Shown here piece after piece: positions 44,866 through 56,744 of a stretch of DNA of 64,000 nt (its first letter is position 1; each line of letters starts with the position of its first letter). Origin of the DNA: Ilex aquifolium (Eukaryota; Streptophyta; Magnoliopsida; Aquifoliales; Aquifoliaceae); contig OX637391.1 of NCBI GenBank assembly GCA_951799425.1, positions 18,090,551-18,154,550 on the forward strand, read 5' to 3'. A program made the translations under genes and the position numbers. The notes below the pieces were generated by a model. It was given only the letters and a program-made list of their open reading frames with translations, was not told where the DNA came from and ran no database searches.

Positions 44866-47523
44866 CTACATGTTCGATTTCCTTTCCCACCTTTCTTTTG
44901 TGTCAAGCCTACCAATCCAAAAGAAAACAAAAATGGAATAAGTACTAAAAGATAATATGATATACAGTACGAAATAAATTCAATATTGCAGCATTGACAT
45001 GTTGCATCATGCATGTTAAAGAAGCTGATAATCTATGCTCATTTTCACTGGTTAAATGATTACTAATTTGAACGAAATTTATACCCCCAATGTAACTTCT
45101 GGCGCTTCCTTGACGCAATAGGAGCTGCTACAACATCCTGCTGGCGACCACAAGTATCCTTGATGTCACAGTTTTTTGAGATGAGAATAGTAGAATCTTC
45201 AAATGTTTTACTCGTATTTTCATCTGTACCATCATTAGCATTGATTGCCTTCCCATGAGATTTGCTAGTCCTATCAACTATCCCTGCAAACAAATTTCAA
45301 CATCTTACAAAACCTATCCTGAAAATAATCTTCAAGCACTAAAAAGAAAACTAGAAAACAAACCTTTGGATTTCTTTTTATTTGTTGATTTTGCTTTAAT
45401 TTGTAAACGCCTCCTATGCAATTCCTATCAGGAAAAAAAAAGTTCCCAGTCTCAGGAAGAGGGATAAATGAGGGGTTAAAAAATGATGATGGAGAGGCAA
45501 AGACAGTAAGTTGTTAGTGGATAATTACGAAGCAAAGACAGTGTTCAACCCCCCATAGAGGACTCAAACCCATAAGGACTATCAACAGCACAAGACTCGA
45601 GCAAGGTAGATGGCATCTTGAAAGATTACATGTTAGATAAGCAAAACAATGAACCACAAGTAGAGTTACCTTACACCTTATCTGAAAGGATGTCAAGCAA
45701 CAAATCTCTTCATCTTACATATATTTTATATTTTACTTCTTGTATTCTAGCACACCTTCTACACTTTTCAGGCCTTTACCATACATATTACAGTTTGTCA
45801 AAGCCGACAATTTCATTTCCCGAACTTGTTATTCATGTCTAAAGATTATTGTTGCCTCCTACCTCTGGAAACTTTGTCTAGATTCAGCGTAAAGTTTGCA
45901 CAAGCACCTGTATCTAATCGCCACAAGATAATGCGTCAGACAGCAAGAGGACAACACCATCTGAACCTGCCCTTCAGTACTCAATTTCGAGAAAGAACTT
46001 CCAGGCAACCCCATGGATTAGGCCTCCATTTGAAATTCTCACTTAAGAATGCCTTCTAGCTAATAAATTTTCCACCATACCTTACATTTGAATCTTTTCA
46101 AGAAGCCATTTAGTGTATTTTTTATTCATTCCTAAATGCTAGGTCTATCTGGAGGTGGTGGCATGATTCGGGACCACATTGGGCAGTGGGTTGCTAGACT
46201 CTCACAGTAAGTTGGCATTGCTTCCTGGAGTTTATTTTTAATCAAAATATGGCTCTTTTCCAACTTTATTCTCTTATTTACCAAGCTATAGTAGTTTGAA
46301 TGAAAAAGCGTGCTTGCAAAACACAGTTTCAACAAAAAAAAAAAACCTTGAAAGTATGCAAACACACTTTTTATTGAAAAACATGGGTTCATCCCACGCT
46401 CTTCTAAAAACTACCATAATTGGGTAAATAAATTAAAAATAATGGATATTCTGTAATTTTTTCTTAAAAACACGGTAGTGTGACCATTGATTCTTGCTAT
46501 CAGAGTAGAAGTAAAACTATAGGCACTAAGACATGGCTTTCAACTGGCATAAAGGCAAAACTAAGGAAGAGTTGTGATGCAATGACCGTCTAAGAATTAA
46601 CCTGTACTAAACCGGCAACTAAACATCCCGATGCTCACATTTCATTGATTGCAGTTACCTCATGAGGCCAGTGGAGGTGCAGTAGGTGGTCCATGCTCAT
46701 CCTGAGGCTAATGGATGAGCAGACATCTGAGCAGCAAAAGAATGCAAGCTGACCATGGAAATTTTTTTTCCTCTAGCTCTAGCCTAAATATGCATTAAGA
46801 AACTACTAAATTAGAGGAGTTAAATTCCCCAGAATTATATACTAATTTTATGTTAGTTCTACAAAAATCCCACGTTGCCAAAAGAAAAAAAAAAAAAAAA
46901 AAAAGGCAATGAACAATTATAATCATGCATATTGCACAAAATATTCTACCAGACAGACAGGTTTCCATTCACTCCAATACCATCGGTTTCACTAAATTGC
47001 GCAATTCTAATAAAAACCACTTCATCTGGATGACTTGTCCACCTTTGAGGAGTTATCGTACCACTTCTTTCACTATTATTACCAATAAAATAGTTGTTTC
47101 TTATTGAAAAACATAAAAAAAAAAAAAAAAACCCACTTCATTGTCACAAGCAAGCACTACAACAAATTTTATTTTTTTTCACCTCTTTGGTAACAAAGAC
47201 TATCAGTTCAACATTGAAATTCATCTCTGTAAGCCATTGCAACATCCGAGATAAGGTTAAAAGTTCAAATTTCAATCGTATTTGATATAGAAAGGCCTCA
47301 CATAATGGTGCAAAAAAAAAAAAAACATAAATTTCGTCTCTGAATCATTATAGATAAATTAGCCATCAACAGAAATTGAACGGAAACATAGGACTGCGAG
47401 AAGTACTTGGAACTTGGAGATCTGATGTTTGGTAACGCCACCTCCATCAGCAGGCTTGAAATTGGACTGTAAAGAAGGGGCCGATGCTATTGCCGCTTCT
47501 CTCCTTTCGTCTTCCTCCTCCAT
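44866..47523 (-). CDS. Small conserved-looking protein of unknown function
   Basis: Four exons, all with GT-AG introns and consistent phases: 47523-47407, 45424-45364, 45283-45085 and 44908-44866; 420 nt, 139 residues. It starts MEEEDERREAAIASAPSLQ, has a basic stretch ELHRRRLQIKAKS and a Lys-rich tract encoded mainly by exon 2, an acidic/polar middle, and ends RKRQKLHWGLDTKERWERKS-NM. No membrane segment or known fold is visible. The basic RKRQK cluster could be a nuclear signal (inference). Short proteins of this composition with a KLHWGLDTKERWERKSNM-like end occur in other plants as uncharacterised proteins, as far as I recall; not checked here. No function is claimed. Confidence 0.82.
46140..46260 (+). 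pseudogene. RNase H fragment of a LINE
   Basis: The plus strand at about 46146-46205 reads SGGGGMIRDHIGQWVARLS, resembling the start of the LINE RNase H domain (G-GG-IRD-G-W-). It is antisense in intron 1 of the small gene and ends at a stop soon after. Confidence 0.45.
46930..47125 (+). mobile_element. LINE 3' tail in intron 1 of the small gene
   Basis: GATGACTTGTCCACC, then AATAAAATAGTTGTTTCTTATTG and an A-run (to about 47131), parallels the LINE tails at 35430-35485 and 41915-41945. A short tail of the same family, without coding sequence, inserted opposite to the gene. Confidence 0.5.
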
Positions 47524-47671
47524 TGTTTGCTCTGTGCATGTGCGTGCCTAAGTGAAAAAAAAAAATACCTAATTTGTCCACCAAAGAGAACTGTTTTTCG
47601 GGTTCAGCTGATGAATATTACTGAGGCCAAGTTTATTAACCCGGATCCGGGTCAATTCTAAATTTATTTTT

Positions 47672-48070
47672 GAGTAAAATACACTTTTAGTCCTCAAAAT
47701 ATATATGTAGTGTCTATGTGGTCCCTAAGGTTCATAATTTGTATTTATGTGGTCTAATCTCAAACATCTGTCAGAAAATCATTAATTACTTTGGTCACGA
47801 GCCAATCACATTGAACCAAATAGACACAAATTAGAAACTTTAAAGATCAAATAAACACAAATTAAAAACTTTAAGAACCAAATGAACACAAAATTAGCAA
47901 CTACGTGATTGGCGAGTGATCAAAACCGTCACGATTTTCTAATGGATATTTGGAATTGGATCACGTAGATAAAAATTAGAAACCTTAGGGATCAAATAGA
48001 TATAATTGAAAGATTGAGAACTAAATAGAAATTAAATACATACTTTAGGGATTAAAAATATATTTTACCC
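47672..48070. mobile_element. Foldback MITE near the small gene's start
   Basis: The ends GAGTAAAATACACTTTTAGTC and, inverted, GGGTAAAATATATTTTTAATC pair. The arms hold repeated lines (AACTTTAAAGATCAAATAAACACAAATTA). It lies about 150 bp upstream of the start codon at 47523, so it may overlap the promoter. No clear target duplication. Confidence 0.6.
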
Positions 48071-48599
48071 TTTCATCCAATAAATAAAGTTATTTATTTT
48101 ATTAAATTTTTTATTTTTATTATATTTAAATTAATAATTATAAATTATCCAAACCAAAATTAAGATCAATTTCAACACGTTACTTCTGTGGTACACCAGA
48201 CAGCCTTTTTAACCCTTATTTTCACACAATTTATACTTTTTGTGTGGGGTTATCCCACCCCACAATTGGTCCCCAAAAAAAAAAAATTCCCACCCCACAA
48301 AAATTCATCTCTATCTCCTTTAATTGTATTATATAAAGCCATTAAATTCAATCCATTTATATCTAACTTATTAGTGACAAAACCCACCATATGTATATTT
48401 ATCTTATTAGTTACTAAACTACTGCAACTGTATCCATCTCTTAGTGGTAGATAATCTAGTTGGGAATCATAAATTTTCACCTAATTACACAAAGTCTTTT
48501 TAAACTTGGAATACACTTGGGTACCACCAATTCCTTTTCGGTATGGTATCGAAAAATAAATGGCCTTCTTTACCTTACATGTATCCCTAAAAAATGATC
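48071..48599. other. Non-coding flank of the repeat complex
   Basis: AT-rich with no gene. Contains two copies of TTATCTTATTAGTTAC-like sequence (48367 and 48400). The segment TTTTCGGTATGGTATCGAAAA (48534-48554) has an inverted look-alike at 55129-55158 on the far side of the repeat complex, so the complex may start here. Confidence 0.4.
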
Positions 48600-48985
48600 G
48601 AGAAAACTGGTATACATTTAAACCGAAAAAATTATAACCCAAAAAAGTGGAAACCACACCAAAAAACTGTATCTCAACCCGAAAATGTGTAACCCCAAAA
48701 AGATTGTAACCCAACCCCAAAAATTGTAACATACCCCTAAAAAGTTTGAAACTCGACCCCAAAAAGTGTAACCAACCCCAAAAAGTTAGAATTTCACCCC
48801 AAAAGATTGGAACTCCTAAATAATTTTAACCCAACCCCCAAAATTGTAACATATCCTAAAAAGTTAAAAACCAACCACAAAAAATTGTAACATAAGAAAC
48901 TCACCCCCAAAATTATAACATACCCCAAAGGTTGAAATTCAATTCATAAAAGTTGTAATTCAACCTATAAAAAAGTTGGAACACC
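48600..48985. repeat. Array A: CCCAAAAAGTTGTAAC-type tandem repeat
   Basis: About 16-18 degenerate units of roughly 20-24 bp, consensus near ACCCCAAAAAGTTGTAACC. Units vary in the A-run and in the GTAAC part. The same motif in reverse complement forms array A' at 53250-55015. Confidence 0.8.
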
Positions 48986-49019
48986 AACATTACCCACACT
49001 GCAACCATATAGCATACCA

Positions 49020-49745
49020 AAAATTTGATGAATTAAATATTAATTTAATGTTAATTTGATGAATGAAAATTTATTGGATGAATTTAATGTTAAATAGTTG
49101 ATTTTGAATGTTAATTTGATGAATTTATTAGATAAAATTGAATATTAATTTGGTGTTGATTTGATGAATTAAATGCTTATTGGATGAAACTGCATATTAC
49201 TTTGGTGTTGATTTGATAAATTAAATTTTCATTGGATAATTTTGGATGTTAATTTGATGAATTGAGTGTAAATTAGATGAATTGAATGTTGATTTAGTGT
49301 TAATTTGATGAATTGAATGTTAATTTGTTGAATTGAATGCTAATTAGGTTAAATTAAATGTTAATTTGGTATAAATTCGATGAATTGAATATTAATTGGA
49401 TGAAATTGTATGTTACTTTAGTTTTGATTTGATAAATTGAATCTTTATTGGATGATTTTGAATGTTAATTTGATAAATTGAGTGTTGATTGAATGAATTT
49501 GAATATAAATTGAATGTTAATTTGGTGTTAATTTGATAAATTGAATATTAATTGGATGAGATTGAATGATAAGTTGATGAATTAAATGTTTATTAGTTGA
49601 ATTAAATGTTTATTAGATGAAGTTGATTGTTGATTTGAAAAATTGAATGCTAATTTGGTGTAAATTTGATGAATTGAATATTAATTGGATTTATCAGTTT
49701 AGCTTGATAAATTGAATCTTTATCGGATGATATTGGATGTTAAAT
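49020..49745. repeat. Array B: GATGAATTGAATGTTAATTT tandem repeat
   Basis: About 0.73 kb of degenerate units, core about GATGAATTGAATGTTAATTT with TTGATAAATTGAATCTTTAT variants, over 75% A+T. It runs on the plus strand up to a 145-bp spacer, after which the inverse orientation begins. Confidence 0.85.
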
Positions 49746-49890
49746 GTTTGTGTGGGACTATTTAAATACATATTGAGTATTTTAGGGATCAAATTGATAA
49801 ATTAATACTTTAGGAATCAAACTAACAAATGTGTATAAGTTTAGGGATAAAAAGTGTAATTCTTTATTTGTGTTCAATAGTCCCAGATGA

Positions 49891-51860
49891 ACCTTTAATA
49901 TCTAAAATCATCCAATAAAGATTCAATTTATCAAATCAAAATCAACCTGATAAATTCAATTAATATTCAATTCATCAAATTTACACCAAATTAGAATTAA
50001 ATTCTTCAAATCAACAATCAATTTCACATAATAAACATTTAATCCATCAAATTAACATTAAAATTCAACTAATAACATTTAATTCATCAACTTAACATTC
50101 AACCGCATCCAATTAATATTCAATTCATCAAATTAACATTCAATTCATCTAACTTATATTCCAATTCATTCAATTAATATTCAATTCATTAAATTAACAT
50201 TCAAAATCATCCAATAAAGATACAATTTATCAAATCAACGCCAAAGTAACATGCAATTTCAATATCCAATTAATAATCAATTTATCAAATTTACACCAAA
50301 ATTCAATTTCATCTAATAAACATTTAATTCATCAAATTAACATTAAAAATCAACTAATAAACATTTAATTTATCAACTTAACATTCAATCTAATCCAATT
50401 AATATTAAATTTATCAAATTAACACCAAATTAACATTCAATTCATCTAATTTATATTCAAATTCATTTAATTAACACTCAATTCATCAAATTAACATCTA
50501 AAATCATCCAAATAAATCAACACCAAAATAACATGCAATTTCATCCAATAAATATTTAATTCATCAAAATCAATACCAAATTAATATTCAATTCAACAAA
50601 TTAACATTCAATTTAACCTAATAAAATTTGTCAAATTAGCATTCAAATTCAAGTATTTAACATTGAGTTCATCAAATTAACATTCAATTTTATCCAATTA
50701 ATATTCAATTTATCAAATTAACATTCAATTCATCCAATTAACATTCAATTCATCATCAAATTCATCCAATTAACATTCAATTCATCCAATTAAAATTCAA
50801 TTCGTCAAATTAATATCCAAAATCATCAAATGAAAATTCAATTAATCAAATTAACACCAAAGTAACATAAAATTTCATCCAATTAATATTAAATTCATTA
50901 AATTTATACCAAATGAACATTCAATTTCATCTAATAAACATTCAATTCATCAAATTAACATTCAAATTCAACTATTTAACCTTAAATGTATCAAATTAAC
51001 ATATAATTTCTTACAATTAATATACAATTTATTAAATTAAAATTTAATTCATCAAATTAATATTCAATTCATTAAATTAACACCAGATTAATATTCAATT
51101 CATTAAATTAAAATAAAAAATATCAATTATTCAAGTTATCAAATCAACACCAAAATAACATGCTATTTCATCCAACAAACATTTAATTCATCAAATTAAT
51201 ACCAAATTAATATTCAATTCAACAAATTAACATTCAATTTCATCTAATAAAATTTATCAACTTAACATTCAAATTCAACTATTTAACATTAAATTCATCA
51301 AATTAACCTTCAATTTCATCCAATTAATATTCGATTTATCAAATTAACATTCAATTCACATAATTAACATTCAATTCATCAAATTAACATTATATTAACA
51401 TTCAATTCATAAAATTTATATTCATATTCATCCAATTGACATTCAATTCTTCAAATTAATATCCAAAATCATCCAATAAAGATTTAATTAATCAAATTAA
51501 TACTAAAGTAACATATAATTTCATCCAATTAATATTCAATTCATCAAATTTATACCAAATGAACATTCTATTTCATCTAATAAATATTCAATTTATCGAA
51601 TTAACGTTCAAATTCAATTATTTAACATTAAATTTATCAAATTAACATTAAATTTCATCCAATTAATATCCAATTTATCAAATTAACAATAAATTAAAAT
51701 TCAATTCATCTAATTAATATTCAATTCATTAAATTAACACCAAATTAATATTCAATTCATCAAAGTAAAATAAAAGATCATCCAATAAAGATTCAATTTA
51801 TCAAATCAACACTAAAGTAACATACAATTTTAGCCAATTAATATTTCATTCATCAATTTT
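49891..51860. repeat. Array B': inverted copy of array B
   Basis: About 2 kb of AATTAACATTCAATTCATCA-type units, the reverse complement of array B. Its start (ATCATCCAATAAAGATTCAA) is the inverse of the end of B (TTGAATCTTTATCGGATGAT), so the two arms pair right at the spacer. B' is 2.7 times longer than B, so it has expanded or B has lost units. Confidence 0.85.
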
Positions 51861-53249
51861 ATACTAAATTAACATCCAAGCAATGGAGGGTTATCACTAC
51901 CTTCAACGAAATCGTGAGAAAAAAAAAACATAGAAAATAAACCAAACTTATATGTACGGGTAAAGGGAGGGAGGAAAGGAAAGAGAAGTGAAAAAGTGGT
52001 TTGGACGGGAAACGGGGTGAAGGAAGAGATAAGGTTATTGTGGACCACAATTGTCTAGCTAGTATTTGTGTAATTTGAAAATAAAAAAAATAATGAAACA
52101 GGTGGATATTAGTATAATTTGAATATACATAATTTATTTAAAAACTTAAGCATGAACAATCATATTCAATTTAAGGCTCGTTAATGTAACTAAATCCATC
52201 ATCCCCAATGTAAATTTTGGAGGAGAAACTCACAAATATAATACTTAACGGAACTCACAAAAAAAATATGATAAAAGTGTAATTAAACATTGTTAAATTA
52301 GATTAGATATTTATGGTCGATTCGTAATTTATTCTTGGAAAAAACTAATTAAGCATTGCTAAATTAGATAATATTTATATATTTATGGCCTGTCTTAAAT
52401 TTTTTGCTTTTTTTTACTAAACTCAAAATTGATAAGTTAGGGGATAAAAGTGTTATTAACATTAAATTAAATTAGGAGTTATGGTCGGTCTTGTTAACTA
52501 TATTGATTAATAACGATTAGATTAAAATTCAAGGGATAAAATAAAAAAAATTTGAATAATTTTGGATTAAATTGATAAAATTTGATAGTTAAAGGATAAG
52601 AGTGTGATTAATAAATGAGGCCAACGCGACCGACAGTAAGCACTAGCGATTCATCCTAATTTAAGGGGTTACTATTATATTTTTATCCTCTAACTACCAC
52701 AAAATTTTTGAGTTTAGTCCAAAAATATGTAGTATTTTTAAATAGTCCCCCCTTTAAGGACCAAATCAAATAAAATTTTATGGGACAAAATTACAATTAT
52801 TAACCTTTACAAATGTTGTAATTAACCATTGTTAAATGTTGTAATATTTATATATTTATGGTTAATTGGTCCTAATTTTTTGGATTTTTTTTGAGTGAAA
52901 CTCAAAATTGATAAAAGTTAGAGGATAAAAGTATTATTAACTTAATTGTAACAAATAAATAAATTACGACCGACTATACTACCTCGCGACCAATCGTAAT
53001 TCGGTAAGAAAAAATGGTAACAATAAGAAAAAAGTTGTAACGATTAAAAATAAATAAATGAATTACAAAAGACCGTACTATTTCGCGACCGCTCGTAATT
53101 TGGTAAAAAAAGTTGTAACGAATAAAGAAAAAATTGTAACGAATAAAAAAATTGTAACAAATAAATAAATTACGACCCACAAGGGTAAATACACTTTTAT
53201 CGTCTAACTATCATAAAAATTTTCAATTATAAGCAAAATTAATAAAATT
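51861..53249. repeat. Segment C: AT-rich with direct duplications
   Basis: Two blocks repeat. One is CATTGTTAAAT, ATATTTATATATTTATGG, then ACTCAAAATTGATAA (about 52285-52460 and 52805-52950). The other is a roughly 105-bp block with CGACCG, TACTA, CGCGACC and CGTAATT (about 52966 and 53070). A GA/GT-rich unique stretch (51960-52045) precedes them. No coding gene. Confidence 0.6.
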
Positions 53250-55015
53250 TTGCAAGGTCTAATTTTTTATGTTGGGTTCCAACTTTTTTTTAGGAGTTCA
53301 ACTTTTATGATGGATTATGTTGTAAACTTTTGGTGGTGGATTGTATGTTTGGGAGGTTCCAACTTTAGTGGGATAAGGTCCAATTTTTTTGGGTTGAGTT
53401 TTAACTTTTTTGGATTGGATTCCAATTTTTTTAGGAGTACTGCTTACAAACTTTGGGGGTGTAAATTCCAACTTTTTTGATTGAATTACAACTTTTTTGG
53501 TAGGGGTTCAACTTTTATGATGGATAAATTTTGGGGTTGGGTCTAATTTTTGTGGGATGGGATTCAACTTTTTGGGTTGAGTTTCAACTTTTTTGGGTTG
53601 GATTCCAACCTTTTTAGTAGGGGACAAAATTAAGGGGTGGGTTCTAACTTTTTCTGATTGGGCTATGGTGTGAGTTTCAACTTTTCTAATTGAGTTAAAG
53701 GGGTCTAAATTTTTGGGTTGACTTCTAACTTTTTTGGTAAGGGTTCAATTTTTATGATGGATTAGGTTATAACTTTTGAGGGTGAGTTCCAACTTGTCAG
53801 GGAGAGTTCAAACTTTTTCAGTTGGGAGGGGTCCAACTTTTGTGAGATGGGGTCTAATTTTTTTGGGTTGAGTTTCAATTTTTTTAGATTAGGTTCCAAC
53901 TTTTTTAGTAGGGGTTACGACCTTTAGAGGTGGGTTCCAACTTTTCTGATTGGATTACAAGTTTTGGGGTGGGTTCCAACTTTTCTAATCGAGTTACAGG
54001 AGTCTAATTTTTTGAGTTGGATTTCAACTTTTTTGATTGGGTTGTAACTAGTGCTAACTTTTTTAGGTTGGATTCTAATTTTTTGGCAGGGATTCCAACT
54101 TTTCTAGATAGGGTTACAACCTTTTGGGTTGCTTGGCTTATAACCTTTTGGGATTGGTTCTAACCTTTTATGTGGTGTAGTTATTACTTTTTTGGTGGGA
54201 TTAACATTTTTTTGGGTGGGTTTACTGATGATGCACAAAAGTGAATTGAATTTATGCATAATTAAATCAGTCAGGTGTGTGGTGTAAAATAATCAGCAAA
54301 ACAATTAATAATAAGAGACAAAGATTGAGTGATTGGGTTTGGGGACCTAACTACTGAAGGCGGCAACGGTGGCCGGAGAACTCTATTAATGAGAGAGTAC
54401 AAGGCAGTAGGGGAGAGAGAACAATAATACGTTCAAGGTGAGGTGTGTGAGATTTGCTTATGTGTAAGAGGTTTACAATTTATAGGCACATAACCCTAAC
54501 TGAGGCGGTGACGTAAATGTCAAGCTACTAATTTATCGGGGAGGATAACTACTATTAGGGATAGACACTATCTTGGAGTAATGACTATCCCGATAATTGC
54601 TCTCTTACGTGCATTGATTCTTGTTGGACTCTTGGACTTTGGATTGTACTGAGGCCATGAGCTAAGTCTGACATACCTTTTGATAATTTGGGTTTAAACC
54701 ATGGATTGGACCCAGACCTGGTCTGAATCTGGGCTCGTCAGTTACAATTTTTTTGATAGGGGTTATAATTTTTTAGATTGAGTTACAACTTTTTTTTGTG
54801 AGATTACGACTTTTCTGGTTACATTAGAAGTTTTTTGGATTGGATTACACCCTTTTTTGATTGAGTGAGATTATAAATTTTTTAGTTGAAGTTACAATTT
54901 TTTAGGGTGAGGTTATAATTTTTGGGTTTGGTTACCACTGTTGGAGTAGGTTACAACTTTTGAGGGTAAGTTTACCACATTTTTGGATTATGTTACTACT
55001 TTTTTGGTTTGAGAT
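53250..55015. repeat. Array A': GGGTTCCAACTTTTTTGG tandem repeat
   Basis: About 1.25 kb of repeat (excluding a 515-bp insertion) with units near GGGTTCCAACTTTTTTGG, GGTTACAACTTTT and GGGGTTGGG spacers. The reverse complement of array A. It is interrupted by the solo LTR at 54226-54740. Confidence 0.8.
54226..54740. mobile_element. Solo LTR, 515 bp, within array A'
   Basis: Starts TGATGATGCACAAAAG and ends TGGGCTCGTCA, with short inverted ends TGATGA/TCGTCA. Flanks TTTAC (54221-54225) and GTTAC (54741-54745) share four of five bases. Unlike the surrounding array it is unique sequence. No partner LTR or internal region, so it is a solo LTR; superfamily unknown. Confidence 0.7.
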
Positions 55016-56227
55016 TATTTAATTGTGATTACCCGTTCAGCAGGTAACTGGTATCCTACAATCTAAACTCATCAACGAGTATAAAATCATAAAAATTAAA
55101 TCAATGGTGTCAAGCATTTAACGGTACAGTACCGAAAAATATTTTTCGATATAGTAGAACGACTTTTTAAACTTAGTTCCAATTGTTCATCATCTTTGAA
55201 TTTTCACAAATTTTACTTAATCTCCTTGGACTATCAAATATATCACAAATGTAACAAGGGAAGGCTATGATGCCTCTACGTGGCGAAGTGGGGATTTGAA
55301 TCGTTAATTTTGAATTAAATAATTAATAACTATTAATTAAATAATATTAAAAAATTTATATTATTTTAAAATGCTAGCATACATGAAAAACATTTTTTTT
55401 TCACTTTTGTCCTCTAAAACTACAACAGTTATCCTTATTTTTTAAAGTTAATGCTACACTATTTTTTTATCTTTCTCTTCTATCCTCAAACAATTATATA
55501 AAGACAATTATATCATATTTTCTAATTTAACTCTTAGGCCATTCCTATTCTAGGAATAAATGAATATATATATTGAATCTAAATGTCAATTATCCTTCAA
55601 AATTTTGATTTTTTTTATACTTAAATAATATAATTAGTTCATTTTATTAATTTTGAATTTTTTTATACTTAAATAATATAATTAGTTCATTTTATTTATA
55701 TTTTATATTCATTGAATATCATAGTCATTTTGTCTTTCCTCTCTTACAAAGCATGAAAAAAAAACTCTTAATTATGGTAATAAATTGGCACCTCTTCCAT
55801 ATTCTCATTCCTTCCACCAGCTCTTAATTATTCTTGTAATGACAATCATATCATTTATATCTTTTAATATTCTTTTGTGATAAAACTATTGCTCTAAACT
55901 TAATTATGTGAATGAATGGATAATTAACACTAATACCAAGACACACCTTTTCTTCTCCCACCCAAAGTCCTTTGTCTACCATTATTTTCTTTAGTTATCA
56001 TTGCCTGACTTTTATCTTTGCCTTCCCAAATTGCCAAATCTTTATCGAAAATGAACAAGACATTCTTTTTATCATTCGTAATAATTATGCTCTGACCCAT
56101 TAATCAATATCATTCCTATGCAAGATAGTTTTCGAGGTCTTCAAAGAAAGCAGTAGAGAGAGTCAAGATTGGTGTGTACTTTGCAACATTTGTGGGGGTT
56201 TGATGTGATCTTCAATATATACACAAC
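55016..56227. other. Intergenic, with a 48-bp tandem duplication
   Basis: No gene. A 48-bp direct duplication (TTATACTTAAATAATATAAT core) lies at about 55600-55695. Confidence 0.5.
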
Positions 56228-56744
56228 CAGGGGTGGCTTAAGGCAATTGGAGGCCTAAAGCAAAAACACAAAATGAGGTCTTTTTTATTTTTAATATTAA
56301 TTTTTTAAAAAAATTAATTTATTTTTAATTTATAATATGAGAGAGACCTAAGAAGGATGTGCTAGTGTTACTGAAAAAAATATTTTAACTTTTATTTTTA
56401 TTTTTTTATCAGAAAGAGAGTTTAATTTTAACTTTTTTTTTAATGTTTTGTACTAATTTTTACACAGAGAGAGAATGAGTAAATATGAGTTGACTTTTGA
56501 GTACTTTTTATTTGTTTAACTTATGATTTTTAGATTTTTAATGTTATGAATTGAATCATGGACCCAAATTATTGCAATAAAAATATTGATTGTACTTAAT
56601 ATTTTGGGGCTTTTTTTAGGGTTTAAAATTTAAAGGATTTATTTTTTTTTATGAGTTAGTAATGTACCTAAAAATTTGGGGCCTTCTAAAAATTTGAGGC
56701 CTAAAGCCCATGCTTTTTTTTTGAATGATGTTGAGCCGGCCCTG
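56228..56744. mobile_element. hAT MITE, 517 bp
   Basis: The termini CAGGGGTGGCTTAAGGCAAT and (inverted) CAGGGCCGGCTCAACATC pair, and a perfect 8-bp duplication TACACAAC flanks it (56220-56227 and 56745-56752). GGCCTAAAGC occurs near both ends in inverted orientation. No transposase. Confidence 0.9.

Noticed and set aside
48600..48985. CRISPR or satellite array
   Set aside because: Units are too variable in length and sequence and have no spacer structure; kept as a degenerate tandem repeat.
52974..53480. Aromatic-rich open frames
   Set aside because: Low-complexity translation of tandem repeats in both arrays.
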